NCBI RefSeq assembly: GCF_947166265.1
Contig: NZ_CAMVDO010000005.1
Span: 102,821-166,820, forward strand
Origin: an uncultured Fibrobacter sp.
Lineage (GTDB): Bacteria; Fibrobacterota; Fibrobacteria; Fibrobacterales; Fibrobacteraceae
Length of the DNA: 64,000 bases
Direction: 5' to 3'
Shown: piece after piece, positions 52,237 through 60,487 of the stretch
Numbering within the stretch: position 1 is the first letter of the stretch
Layout of the letters: each line of letters opens with the position of its first letter
Position numbers and translations under genes: made by a program
Notes under the pieces: model-generated
Told to the model about the DNA's origin: nothing
The model's database searches: none
Seen by the model: only the letters and a program-made list of their open reading frames with translations

Positions 52237-53219
52237 TAGCCCATGGCTTCCTTGATAACCGCCTCGACCTTTTCCTGAGAAATCTTCAGGCTTGAGGCAA
52301 TGGCAGACGCAGGGAAACCGCGACGCGACATCTGCAAGATCTTGACCTTTTCGCTAGATTCGCGATCGAAGCGGGTCACCTCGAGCGGGCTTTTCGACTG
52401 CAGGTTCGGGTCACCCGTCATATTGCGACTTTGCGCACGGAGCTTCATCGTCCTTTCACGGGAAAGGCCACGCGGTGTACGCAACACATCCGACAGGTTC
52501 TGCATCGCAGAAGTGATACGTTCCTTGGCCGTCGGACGAAGAGTCGGCTTACTGTCGGGCGATTCGGTCGTCAAGATCTTATTTTCAGGGACGCCGTTTT
52601 CGTCTTCAAATACAATCTGCGGCTTTTCGGCGTTTTCCGAAGGTACCGCCGTCGTCTGAGTCGCCTGCTGTTCCATCGTTTCACGCTTGCGGGCCGCATA
52701 GGCCTCGGCATCGGCAATAATGGAACGCTTTTCGCGGCGCGGATGCGGACGCGGAGGAATCGTCGCATCGTCAAGTCCACCCTTGGTTTCCTTGAAACGC
52801 TCCGCCTTCACCGCTTCCATGCGGCGGGTAATAATTTCCTGACGCTTACGCAACACAAAGATCAAGATGACAACGCAAAGGGCAACAGCGGCAATACCGC
52901 CCACAATCCACTTTACCGTTTCAAAGGACAGGGGGATTCCGCCAACCGTCGTTGCCTCTCCCGGTTCTACGGCAGGCGCGGCACGCATCGAAGCCAAGTT
53001 TTCCCACGCGGAATCGAGTTGCAACCGAATAGCCACCTGCGCATCGGGCGTACCTCGGGAATTCCACAAGGCAAGCTCCAGCGAATCGATCCTTGAACGA
53101 GCCACAAGATAGGCATCGGCTTTGAAAGACGAACTGGCACCGGAAAAATCTACGGTCAAATAGGCAGCAAGAGCACAAACCAGTACAAGCAGCACTAGGG
53201 GCGCGACAAACTTCTTCAT
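52236..53219 (-). CDS. Membrane protein with C-terminal helix-turn-helix, function unknown
   Basis: 327 residues. The start at 53219 (MKKFVAPLVLLVLVC) gives an N-terminal hydrophobic helix; a second helix is at about 99-120 (VKWIVGGIAAVALCVVILIFVL). Between them lies a periplasmic segment with a charged helix. After the second helix comes a long, probably disordered basic stretch, and the last 50 residues (ESSEKVKILQMSRRGFPASAIASSLKISQEKVEAVIKEAMG, key parts KVKILQMSRRG and IASSLKISQEKVE) resemble the helix-turn-helix of DUF6115-type proteins, which often sit beside motility or envelope genes. It may be a membrane-tethered DNA- or protein-binding regulator. truA follows directly. Confidence 0.65.
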   Translation of the reverse strand: MKKFVAPLVLLVLVCALAAYLTVDFSGASSSFKADAYLVARSRIDSLELALWNSRGTPDAQVAIRLQLDSAWENLASMRAAPAVEPGEATTVGGIPLSFETVKWIVGGIAAVALCVVILIFVLRKRQEIITRRMEAVKAERFKETKGGLDDATIPPRPHPRREKRSIIADAEAYAARKRETMEQQATQTTAVPSENAEKPQIVFEDENGVPENKILTTESPDSKPTLRPTAKERITSAMQNLSDVLRTPRGLSRERTMKLRAQSRNMTGDPNLQSKSPLEVTRFDRESSEKVKILQMSRRGFPASAIASSLKISQEKVEAVIKEAMG

Positions 53220-53427
53220 GTTCAATAAGATAGCAAATTTTAACCAAAGCATCCAAATTCAAAAGACAAATCGTTTCGAAAAAGAAACTCCTGCATCGAG
53301 GGAATGTTGTCAATCGTTGAAAATTTCTCAACACTTTCTTAAAGAGAAATCGCAGTCCCCATAGTCAAGAAGGGATCAGATTTCTAACTTAACAGTCAAG
53401 AACTCTTTGTTCTCCTCCTAACCCCCA

Positions 53428-53459
53428 AAAAACTCCCTGGCGCAAGTCAGGGAGTTTTT
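53428..53459. terminator. Strong bidirectional hairpin between convergent-like units
   Basis: AAAAACTCCCTG and CAGGGAGTTTTT form a perfect 12-bp stem around an 8-base loop, with T-runs on either strand. Confidence 0.85.
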
Positions 53460-53482
53460 GTTTTTCAAGCCCAACAAAAAAA

Positions 53483-53505
53483 CGGATTGCCTCGAAAGCA
53501 ACCCG
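53483..53505 (-). terminator. Terminator of the GGDEF-like protein gene
   Basis: On the minus strand CGGGTTGC pairs with GCAATCCG (one G-T pair) around TTTCGAG, followed by seven T. Confidence 0.8.
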
Positions 53506-53527
53506 TCCAAAAGGCTTACGCCCGTAA

Positions 53528-54883
53528 TTAGCGATTGTTCAAGGCATCGGCAATGATGACCCTGTTGCCCGCCGACTGAATGGCGAGCTGCATCGAAGCC
53601 GCCGCCGTATAAAGGAGCGAATTCACATCGGAGGCATGCACCGGCATTACCGAGACACCCATGCTGAGCGTCGTCGCAAGGATCGTGTCGCCGTAGGCAA
53701 TCTGCAACTGCGAAATCTCGTTGCGAATCTTGTCGGCACGCTGACGCGTAATCTTGAGGTCTGCACCCGGGAGAATCACGCAGAATACCTCGCCTTCGTA
53801 ACGGCACGGGATATCTTCGCTGCGGACATAACCCGGCAAACGTTGGCCCAGTTCCCACAGGAGCTGTTCCACGGCATGGCGGCCACGGGTCTGCTGAATA
53901 TCGACCACCGCATCCGGATAAAGCATGATAAGGCCAATCGGATTCTTGTGACGGATTGCCGCAGACACCTCACGGGAAAGAGATTCTTCCATGTAGCGGC
54001 GGTTGAACAGCCCCGTCAGGTTATCGCGAATGCTCTGCTGTTTGAAACGGACGTTCAAGTTCTGGTTTGCAATGTACTGTCCAAAGGTCGTTGCAACAAT
54101 GCTCACCTTCGCATGCCAGTCATCCAGGGACTCGTTGTCGGGCAGGACGTCCGTCTGCAACGAGAAGATGCCAAAATGTTCCTCGATGCCTTCAATCGGA
54201 GCGCAGAAAGAAACTCCCTTCGGATGATGATGCAGATGGGTGCAGCCGCCCGTGAGTTCCGGCGTAGAATAATCGGTGATTACGATATCGCCCGAAGCAT
54301 AGCTTGCGCATTCACCCGGACGGATCACATCGTCACTAATGATGTAGGGGCCAAAAGAAAGCACCTTGTGCAAATCAGTCTGCGTCCCTGCATACATATA
54401 CAGGATACCCGCCGCGTTGGGGAAAAGCTTCGGCAGCAGGTTTTCGAGCGCCTTGACCACCTCGGGAACAGGACGGTCTTTCAGGAGTACCCTGGAATAC
54501 TGTTTCCACACGTCCAGCGGAAAGCCCACGCGCACAGCCTGTTCATCCAATTTTTCGAGAGCCGCCTTAGCGGGAAGGGCTCCCTTGGGAAGCGGCATAT
54601 CTTCGGGTTCCAGTTCCGGTTCGCGTTTTTCGCTTGCAGGAAGCCCCGTCACGAAATCAAACTTTTCTCCCTTGATCGAATTCAGGGTTTCGGTGAATTC
54701 CGCCTCAGCGTTTTCCACCTTCTTCTTGCAGATATTGTACAGGACAAACCCAAGAACAATGCCCCAGGCGCCGACAAAAAAGAACTTTCCACCTACAGAA
54801 AGAGTCGTCTCGGGCACAAAGTACGAAACGACAACTCCTGCGACAAATGCAATTAACCAAAAGATGTAAGTCAAGAAACTCAT
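53528..54883 (-). CDS. Membrane GAF protein with degenerate GGDEF domain
   Basis: 451 residues. Two membrane helices (about 5-22 and 30-50), a cytoplasmic linker and a GAF-like domain (about 120-270) precede a GGDEF-type domain (about 285-445), recognised by RDNLTGLFNRRYMEESL and LGVSVMP-like SMGVSVMP near the end. The catalytic signature, normally GGDEF, reads EGEVF at 363-367: first Gly, Asp and Glu are changed. It is therefore unlikely to make cyclic di-GMP and may bind GTP or a partner instead. No EAL domain is fused. There is no Shine-Dalgarno. Confidence 0.85.
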   Translation of the reverse strand: MSFLTYIFWLIAFVAGVVVSYFVPETTLSVGGKFFFVGAWGIVLGFVLYNICKKKVENAEAEFTETLNSIKGEKFDFVTGLPASEKREPELEPEDMPLPKGALPAKAALEKLDEQAVRVGFPLDVWKQYSRVLLKDRPVPEVVKALENLLPKLFPNAAGILYMYAGTQTDLHKVLSFGPYIISDDVIRPGECASYASGDIVITDYSTPELTGGCTHLHHHPKGVSFCAPIEGIEEHFGIFSLQTDVLPDNESLDDWHAKVSIVATTFGQYIANQNLNVRFKQQSIRDNLTGLFNRRYMEESLSREVSAAIRHKNPIGLIMLYPDAVVDIQQTRGRHAVEQLLWELGQRLPGYVRSEDIPCRYEGEVFCVILPGADLKITRQRADKIRNEISQLQIAYGDTILATTLSMGVSVMPVHASDVNSLLYTAAASMQLAIQSAGNRVIIADALNNR

Positions 54884-54943
54884 ACCAATAATTTAGTTAA
54901 TTGAGAAAAGAACGGGCAACCCGAATATTTCCAAAAAGAGGCT

Positions 54944-56419
54944 CTACTCACCGCTTTTCATGGCATCGTACTGGGCCTTCACCCATTTTGCACTGCGGGC
55001 GGTAGACTCTATGGTCAATTCGTCGATGATTCCATTCCAAGTGTCATTGGCGACTTCACTTCCGCCAATGCAGAAGGGAACGGGTTCGGCAAAATCCTTG
55101 GGAGTAAACTTGTCACCGGTTGCCGACTCATTAGCCAGTTCTCCATTCACGTATAGATACAACTTTCCACTTTCGTAAACAAGGACGATATTCGCCCATT
55201 CGTTCGGCGGGAGCACTCCGCCTCTTTCGGTATTGCCCTTAGAAAGCGAAACATAACCCGTAGACGTGATTCCGTCGCTCACGGCGACAATGGAACTCGT
55301 CAAGAAGTCATACTGCAGCTGGAACCTTGCGGCCGATTGAGTCCAATCAATTCGCTGGGCAAAAAGTAGCTGGTAGATGCTACCGACACGGAAGCCCTTC
55401 CAAACGGTCCATATCGAAAGGGTAAAGTCACCCTCGCACGGATCGACATTGCCAACACCAATGTACTGTCCAACCTTCAGGGAAATTCCCTTTCCTGAAA
55501 TACCATCCACGTATTCAACACTGTCCGGATCGGCAAGGGTTCCATCGCTGTTGTAAACAACCGTTCCGTCATTTTCGCCGTCCATGTGAAGATTGATCGA
55601 AATGGCAAGATTTTCAGTCGTATCGACCTCGGTCGAATCCGTTTCAACGGGAGGCGTTTCCAGCGAATCATCCGGTACGACAACCGGTTCAGGAACAGTG
55701 ATTCCCGCAGGGACATCAACCATAATACCGGCAAAGGTAACCCCGCTATAGTAGCGATAATCCGAAATCGTGAGCAACCCGTTGTTTTCCGCACGCTTTT
55801 CAAGCGACGGAATCTTAAGCGTATCACCAACAGCGGCCGTCATGAAATCGAAGTGCGCCATAGGCTGTTCATCCGCCACATACACCAGCGAGATTTCACC
55901 CACAGGCATAGACGAGAATGCAAACGAACCGTCAGAATTCACGGGAGCAGTTTCGCTGCGTCCGACAATGCGCATATAACCGGAACTGGCATCGGCGACA
56001 CTGCTTTCGAGCCTGCGCGGATATCCAACCATCACATGAGCACTTTCCTTATTCTGGATGCGGGAAAGTCCCATTGTACCGTCGCCCCCTTCGGCATAGA
56101 GCACCACGGAGCGCGTACTGTCGAACTTCAAGCTGAACATTCCGTTATCGTCCGCAAATACGACTACGGACGAATCTTCTAGCGCGGTTTTACCCCAGTC
56201 ATCGTAATAGGCTACCACGCGGGCACGGGCCACGGGCTGATTGCTCTCGGTCACTACAAAGCCTTCCGCAACGGAGTTTCCGATATCCGTCACGCCGCCC
56301 GCCATATCGTCACCTTTGGAACAAGACGACAAGACCAGCGCAAACAAGGACACGGCCGCAAAGCCCAACAAATTTTTCAAAGAAATAACGCCAGAGGCAT
56401 TTTTGAACAAGTTATCCAT
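54944..56419 (-). CDS. Lipoprotein with LamG/concanavalin-like C-terminal domain
   Basis: 491 residues. A hydrophobic segment (about 17-32) ends in a lipobox at Cys33 (LVLSSC), an unusually late position caused by a longer charged start. Residues about 50-125 and 145-215 look like two Ig/carboxypeptidase-regulatory-type domains (EGFVVTESNQPVARARVVAYYDD). After a Pro/Asp/Thr linker, residues about 275-490 form a LamG/concanavalin A-like jelly roll (FTLSIWTVWKGF, WANIVLVYESGKLYLYVNGEL, WNGIIDELTIESTARS). It probably binds carbohydrate at the cell surface. The start overlaps the end of the upstream regulator gene by one base. Confidence 0.8.
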   Translation of the reverse strand: MDNLFKNASGVISLKNLLGFAAVSLFALVLSSCSKGDDMAGGVTDIGNSVAEGFVVTESNQPVARARVVAYYDDWGKTALEDSSVVVFADDNGMFSLKFDSTRSVVLYAEGGDGTMGLSRIQNKESAHVMVGYPRRLESSVADASSGYMRIVGRSETAPVNSDGSFAFSSMPVGEISLVYVADEQPMAHFDFMTAAVGDTLKIPSLEKRAENNGLLTISDYRYYSGVTFAGIMVDVPAGITVPEPVVVPDDSLETPPVETDSTEVDTTENLAISINLHMDGENDGTVVYNSDGTLADPDSVEYVDGISGKGISLKVGQYIGVGNVDPCEGDFTLSIWTVWKGFRVGSIYQLLFAQRIDWTQSAARFQLQYDFLTSSIVAVSDGITSTGYVSLSKGNTERGGVLPPNEWANIVLVYESGKLYLYVNGELANESATGDKFTPKDFAEPVPFCIGGSEVANDTWNGIIDELTIESTARSAKWVKAQYDAMKSGE

Positions 56420-57261
56420 TATTTCGCCTCCTTTTCAATTTTCTTACTCATCGGGAACGCAACAAGCATCATTTCGTACACACGCTCTACATTAAGGTCA
56501 TTGGCTGCCCGCGCAATAATCTTTTTGCGGGCCTCCTCCAGCACCTCCACCGCATAATCATAAGAACTTTCGCTCATGGCAAGAGTCGTAAACGCAGCAA
56601 AGCGTTCGTTCTTGGGCATCGATTCTACGGCGCCAATGGCATGCTGAATATATTCGCGACGGATCTGTCTTAAGGCTATCGGCGGGATCTCGGAGGCATC
56701 GAGCATCTGCGATGTCGCCTCAAAACGATCTCCCACTTTCTTGAGCAGATTCCAGTCCAAAAGGTTTTTGACTGCCTCGCGGGCTTCGTCGGTCGTAATC
56801 TGCGGGGTAAGCATACGGGCAAGCAACATATAGTCGCCATGCCAATCGGCATTCACGGCCATTTCGCGTACCACCGGATAGTACCATTTGCTAAAGTACG
56901 CCTGTTCGCGAGTCGTGACATGTGTAAATTCAATCTGCTTACGAATCTGGACAATCTGTTCCCAGGCGTTTTCGCGTTCCCCCACTTGCTGGGCCTGATT
57001 GTACTGCACCAACGCCTCGAAATAGGCTTTCTGCAACGGTTCGAAATTCATCGCCTTCGCGATTTTTTCAATGGACTTCGGCGTCAGGTTAAAACGTCCA
57101 CGGATCACGTTCAAGCAATAAGAAGAACTGCTGAATCCCGCTTTCGCCGCAAAAAAGCGGTGCGAAAAAACAGCCCGCATCTTCTTCTGTTCCTCGAAGT
57201 AATCCTGCAGGAACTTGCGGAAGTCGTCGTAATCAAACAGATGATCTAGCGCAATACACAT
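56419..57261 (-). CDS. TIGR02147-family regulator-like protein
   Basis: 280 residues. The pattern (LFDYDDFRKFLQDYFEEQKK, FSHRFFAAKAGFSSSSYCLNVIRGRFNLT, then KIAKAMNF) matches the TIGR02147 paralogous family known from Fibrobacter, which has an N-terminal helix-turn-helix-like part and a C-terminal DUF4423-type part. Such genes are often next to lipoproteins, as here, and are thought to regulate or partner them, but no mechanism is proven. The stop overlaps the lipoprotein ATG, so the two are coupled. A TATTTAT box lies 9 bases before its ATG without Shine-Dalgarno. Confidence 0.85.
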   Translation of the reverse strand: MCIALDHLFDYDDFRKFLQDYFEEQKKMRAVFSHRFFAAKAGFSSSSYCLNVIRGRFNLTPKSIEKIAKAMNFEPLQKAYFEALVQYNQAQQVGERENAWEQIVQIRKQIEFTHVTTREQAYFSKWYYPVVREMAVNADWHGDYMLLARMLTPQITTDEAREAVKNLLDWNLLKKVGDRFEATSQMLDASEIPPIALRQIRREYIQHAIGAVESMPKNERFAAFTTLAMSESSYDYAVEVLEEARKKIIARAANDLNVERVYEMMLVAFPMSKKIEKEAK

Positions 57262-57513
57262 ATTCGTAAAATAAATATTTTTTACACGAAAATCAATAGC
57301 CCGAGGAAATTTTTACACACCCCAAATTGCCGTTTTAAGGCGAAATTTGACAAAAATCACATTACCGATACGATTTGTTTCAGTTCGAGCCGTTCAAAAA
57401 TTGTTTACACACTTAAAAAGGGAGAATCCTCTCCCTAACTCTAGCCACGGCTCAGCCTGCTCCGCACGCCATCAAGACCGTTCGGCCCTATTGCAGAAAA
57501 GATTTGTCTATTT

Positions 57514-57645
57514 AGCCTCACTCTCGCCACAGTCCCAGCTTAACGCATGGGACTTTAGGCTCACAAATGGCCGTTCCGGAACGTTCGCTTAGCGGCCAGG
57601 CTTTCGTCGTGTCTATCGTTACCCTCTCTAACGGGGAGCCCCCGT
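57514..57645. other. Candidate structured RNA or repeat element
   Basis: Stems seen: AGCCT/AGGCT (57514-57518 with 57557-57561) enclosing AGTCCCA/TGGGACT (57531-57554), GGCCG/CGGCC (57569-57597) and ACGGGG/CCCCGT (57631-57645). A palindromic CGTTCCGGAACG lies inside the third. Neither strand matches tmRNA, RNase P RNA, 6S or SRP RNA as I know their conserved cores. Orientation unknown. Confidence 0.35.
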
Positions 57646-57656
57646 AACGCCCCCAT

Positions 57657-57689
57657 AAAAAATGTCACACGGATTTTATCCGTGTGACA
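57657..57689 (-). terminator. Terminator of tex
   Basis: TGTCACACGGAT and ATCCGTGTGACA form a perfect 12-bp stem with a 3-base loop, followed by TTTTTT on the minus strand. It lies about 110 bases past the tex stop. Confidence 0.9.
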
Positions 57690-57692
57690 ATT

Positions 57693-57749
57693 AAGGCGAT
57701 GTTCGCCTTTGTATGCTACATACCCTTGTTGCGCTACTTCGTAGCGCAA
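57693..57749. repeat. Two hairpins before the tex terminator
   Basis: AAGGCGA/TCGCCTT around TGT (57693-57709) and TTGCGCTAC/GTAGCGCAA around TTC (57729-57749), both perfect. Confidence 0.6.
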
Positions 57750-57754
57750 ACGGC

Positions 57755-57804
57755 GTAGATTTGCTTATGTCGGCAAGCGAGCTTGCCGCCGCAATCAAAT
57801 CTAC
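57755..57804. repeat. Large inverted repeat covering the tex stop codon
   Basis: GTAGATTTG (57755-57763) pairs with CAAATCTAC (57796-57804), which includes the tex stop codon. Inside is a second perfect stem, GGCAAGC/GCTTGCC (57772-57787) with a 2-base loop. Confidence 0.65.
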
Positions 57805-60200
57805 ATGCCTTTTTTGAAATTCTTCAGCAGAGCGCTCATCTTGCCAGGCATGGCTGCGGCCTTCTTCGGAGCTGCACCCGGGCGTTCCTTGCCGGCGATT
57901 TTCGCCTTGAGGTCAGCGAGAGTTGCATGGCCCTGAATGCCGCCCTGCGGGCGGGCATTGCCGCGACCGTCGCGGCCGTGGCCACCGAATCCGCCACGGT
58001 TACCACCAGCACGCTGGCCACGCGGGCCATTAGCACCTGCACCAGCGACACCATCGGTAGATTCCTGCTTCATAGAGAGGCTAATACGCTTCTGTCCCAC
58101 ATCAACAGCCACGACACGCACCTTCACGATGTCGCCCACGGTCAAAACCGTCTTTGCGTCTTCCACGAACTTGTCGCTGATTTCAGAAACGTGCACGAGG
58201 CCGTCCTGATGAACACCGATATCCACGAAGGCTCCGAAGTTTGCCACGTTGGTGACGACACCTTCCATCCAGCTACCCGTAATCAGGTCCTGAATCGTGC
58301 GGATCTTGTCATCGAATTTGGCGTAGCGGAATTCCTTACGCGGGTCGCGGCTCGGCTTCTGAAGTTCCTTCATGATGTCTTCCAAAGTAGCCTTACCCAC
58401 TTCGTCAGAGAGGAATTCTTCGAGGTTAATCGCCTTCACAGCTTCGGCATTACCCACCATATCCTTCACAGACACGCCAGCCTTTTCGGCCATTTTTTCC
58501 ACGAGGGCGTAGTTTTCGGGGTGAACGGCAGAATCATCCAACGGGTTTTCGGCACCCGGAATGCGCATAAAGCCAGCAGCCTGTTCAAAGGCCTTCGGAC
58601 CGAAGCCCTTCACATTCTTCAAGGCTTCGCGGCTAGCATAGGCACCGTTTTCTTCGCGGTACTTCACAATCGCTTCGGAAAGCGTGTTGCTGAGGCCTGC
58701 CACATGAGAAAGAAGCGGAGCAGAGGCGCTGTTCACGTCGACACCGACCATGTTCACGCAGCTTTCCACCACTTCGTCCAGGCGCTTCTTGAGTTCGCGC
58801 TGGTTCACATCATGCTGATACTGGCCCACGCCAATGGACTGCGGATCGACCTTCACGAGTTCAGCAAGCGGATCCTGCAAGCGGCGGCCAATGGAAATGG
58901 CGCCACGAGTCGTCACGTCTTCCTTCGGGAATTCCTGAATGGCGACCATGCTTGCGCTGTACACAGAAGCACCGGCTTCAGAAACGATGACGCGCGGCGG
59001 AACCTTGCCCTTGAACTTGGCAGACATTTCAGCGCAGAAGGCGTCCGTTTCGCGGCTAGCAGTACCGTTACCGATAGCGATCAAATCAATCTTGTACTTG
59101 TCAATGAGGCCCATCAGGTACACAGCGGCACCGGCCTTGTCGTTCCACGGTTCATGCGGCTTGATAATGCCGTGATCCATGAACTTGCCGTTTTCGTCGA
59201 GCACGGCCACCTTGCAACCCGTACGGAAACCCGGGTCGAGAGCGAGCACAGCCTTGTGACCTGCCGGAGCGGCGAGCAAAACGTCTTGCAGGTTCTTGCT
59301 GAACACCTTGAAAGCTTCTTCTTCGGCGGCGTCCTTGAGCATCAGGCGCACTTCGCTTTCCATGCTGGGCTGGAGCAGACGTTCCCAGGCATCCTGGCAC
59401 ATGGCTTCCAAATACGGAGTCCAAGTCGTATTGCCCTTGATAATCTGAGTCTTGAGGTAGCCCACCATTTCTTCGTTCGGCACTTCGATAGAGAGGCGGA
59501 GTACCTTTTCCTTTTCGCCACGGCGGAGAGCGAGCATACGGTGACTCGGAATCTTTCCGACCGGTTCGCTAAAGTCGTAGTAGTCCTTGAACTTGGTTTC
59601 CTGATTTTCGAAATCCTTCTTGACCTTCGAAATCATGACGCCCGTCTTTTCCATCTTGTTACGCAGATACTGACGGAATTCAGTGTTGTCAGCCACTTCT
59701 TCGGCCAGAATGTCGGCGGCCCCCTTCAGGGCGGCCTTCGGATCGGCAAGGCCCTTTTCTTCGGACAGGTAAATCAGGGCAATCTGTTCGGCCGTGTTGC
59801 CGGTTTCTTCCTGCGCCCACATGAGACGGGCCAAGGGTTCGAGGCCAAGTTCCTTTGCGGCAGTCGCACGAGTGCGCTTCTTGGGCTTGTACGGAGCGTA
59901 AATATCTTCGAGAAGAGTCTTGTCCTTACAGGCTTCGATCTGCGCCTTGAGTTCGGGAGTAAGTTTTCCCTGTTCTTCGATACTCTTGAGGATCGTTTCC
60001 TTACGGTCCACGAGTTCTTGCAAGTAATCGCGGCGGTGGCTTATATCGCGCAGCTCGATTTCGTTCAGCGTGCCCGTCTGGTCTTTACGGTAGCGGGCGA
60101 TAAAGGGGATGGTACCACCCTGGTCCATCAATTCGAGTGCCTTGGCGACACGCCATACTTCAAGGTTAAGCTCTTCGGCAATAATTGCAGAAAAATCCAT
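57801..60200 (-). CDS. tex: Tex-family S1 RNA-binding transcription accessory protein
   Basis: 799 residues. Tex proteins bind nucleic acids and act in transcription, and can affect toxin expression in some bacteria. The N-terminal helical domains (EVWRVAKALELMDQGGTIPFIARYRKD) are followed by a YqgF/RuvX-like fold (ALDPGFRTGCKVAVLD), a helix-hairpin-helix region (LKNVKGFGPKAFEQAAGF) and an S1 domain (about 650-725, GVVTNVANFGAFVDIGVHQDG). A Gly/Arg-rich tail with RGQRAGGNRGG and GHGRDGRGNARPQGG follows, which is not usual and suggests an extra RNA-binding patch. Upstream is an unexplained GC-rich leader of about 140 bases. Confidence 0.95.
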   Translation of the reverse strand: MDFSAIIAEELNLEVWRVAKALELMDQGGTIPFIARYRKDQTGTLNEIELRDISHRRDYLQELVDRKETILKSIEEQGKLTPELKAQIEACKDKTLLEDIYAPYKPKKRTRATAAKELGLEPLARLMWAQEETGNTAEQIALIYLSEEKGLADPKAALKGAADILAEEVADNTEFRQYLRNKMEKTGVMISKVKKDFENQETKFKDYYDFSEPVGKIPSHRMLALRRGEKEKVLRLSIEVPNEEMVGYLKTQIIKGNTTWTPYLEAMCQDAWERLLQPSMESEVRLMLKDAAEEEAFKVFSKNLQDVLLAAPAGHKAVLALDPGFRTGCKVAVLDENGKFMDHGIIKPHEPWNDKAGAAVYLMGLIDKYKIDLIAIGNGTASRETDAFCAEMSAKFKGKVPPRVIVSEAGASVYSASMVAIQEFPKEDVTTRGAISIGRRLQDPLAELVKVDPQSIGVGQYQHDVNQRELKKRLDEVVESCVNMVGVDVNSASAPLLSHVAGLSNTLSEAIVKYREENGAYASREALKNVKGFGPKAFEQAAGFMRIPGAENPLDDSAVHPENYALVEKMAEKAGVSVKDMVGNAEAVKAINLEEFLSDEVGKATLEDIMKELQKPSRDPRKEFRYAKFDDKIRTIQDLITGSWMEGVVTNVANFGAFVDIGVHQDGLVHVSEISDKFVEDAKTVLTVGDIVKVRVVAVDVGQKRISLSMKQESTDGVAGAGANGPRGQRAGGNRGGFGGHGRDGRGNARPQGGIQGHATLADLKAKIAGKERPGAAPKKAAAMPGKMSALLKNFKKGM

Positions 60201-60345
60201 AATGTAGTTCCGTTTTTAAGTTCGGTTCGAGGGTCCAACCGTCCTGTTCTTCACGCAAGACGCGCGGCCCTAAGTTCAACCCGACGACCTCCGTCGAGTG
60301 CCCCGGGGATAAACACGATCCCGAAAGCAAAAATGAATATAGAAT
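60201..60345. other. GC-rich leader region upstream of tex
   Basis: On the minus strand this 145-base stretch begins near GTTTATCCCCGGGGC and carries a CGACG-GAGGT-CGTCG stem. It is GC-rich between AT-rich flanks and may be a 5' leader. I do not recognise a known riboswitch. Confidence 0.3.
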
Positions 60346-60449
60346 AAAAAAATGACAGCAAAATGTCAAAATGAAGAGGAATATTCCAAATTGGAACAAT
60401 TTGAGAACATATTTTCTTCTTACAAAATTATGTTTGTAAAAATTTGTTT

Positions 60450-60457
60450 TATATTTA
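60450..60457 (+). promoter_or_regulatory. Probable -10 element of the first pilin-like gene
   Basis: TATATTTA about 30 bases before the ATG, with a T-rich upstream part. An AAGGAG site lies between it and the ATG, so this is a conventional transcript, in contrast to genes with the same box immediately before the ATG. Confidence 0.5.
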
Positions 60458-60487
60458 TAGTGTTAAACTCCAACAAAGGAGTCTAGT

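Larger units (their letters stand above)
57262..57800. other. 539-bp region with structured element and hairpin array
   Basis: No protein gene is convincing here. Part 57430-57650 contains several nested stems, and part 57657-57804 is a series of four near-perfect hairpins downstream of tex. Both are listed separately. Confidence 0.5.

Noticed and set aside
57430..57660. tmRNA, RNase P RNA or 6S RNA in the long non-coding region
   Set aside because: None of the conserved cores I know (tmRNA tRNA-like ends, RNase P P4 sequences, SRP GGAAG-type tetraloop) could be found on either strand.
60221..60240. tRNA gene suggested by a GGTTCGAGGGTCC T-loop-like string
   Set aside because: No acceptor stem, anticodon arm or D-arm can be folded around it.
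57783..60347. Very long open frame (about 850 codons) on the plus strand opposite tex
   Set aside because: It mirrors the codon bias of tex; the tex product has a clear family match and the opposite reading has none.
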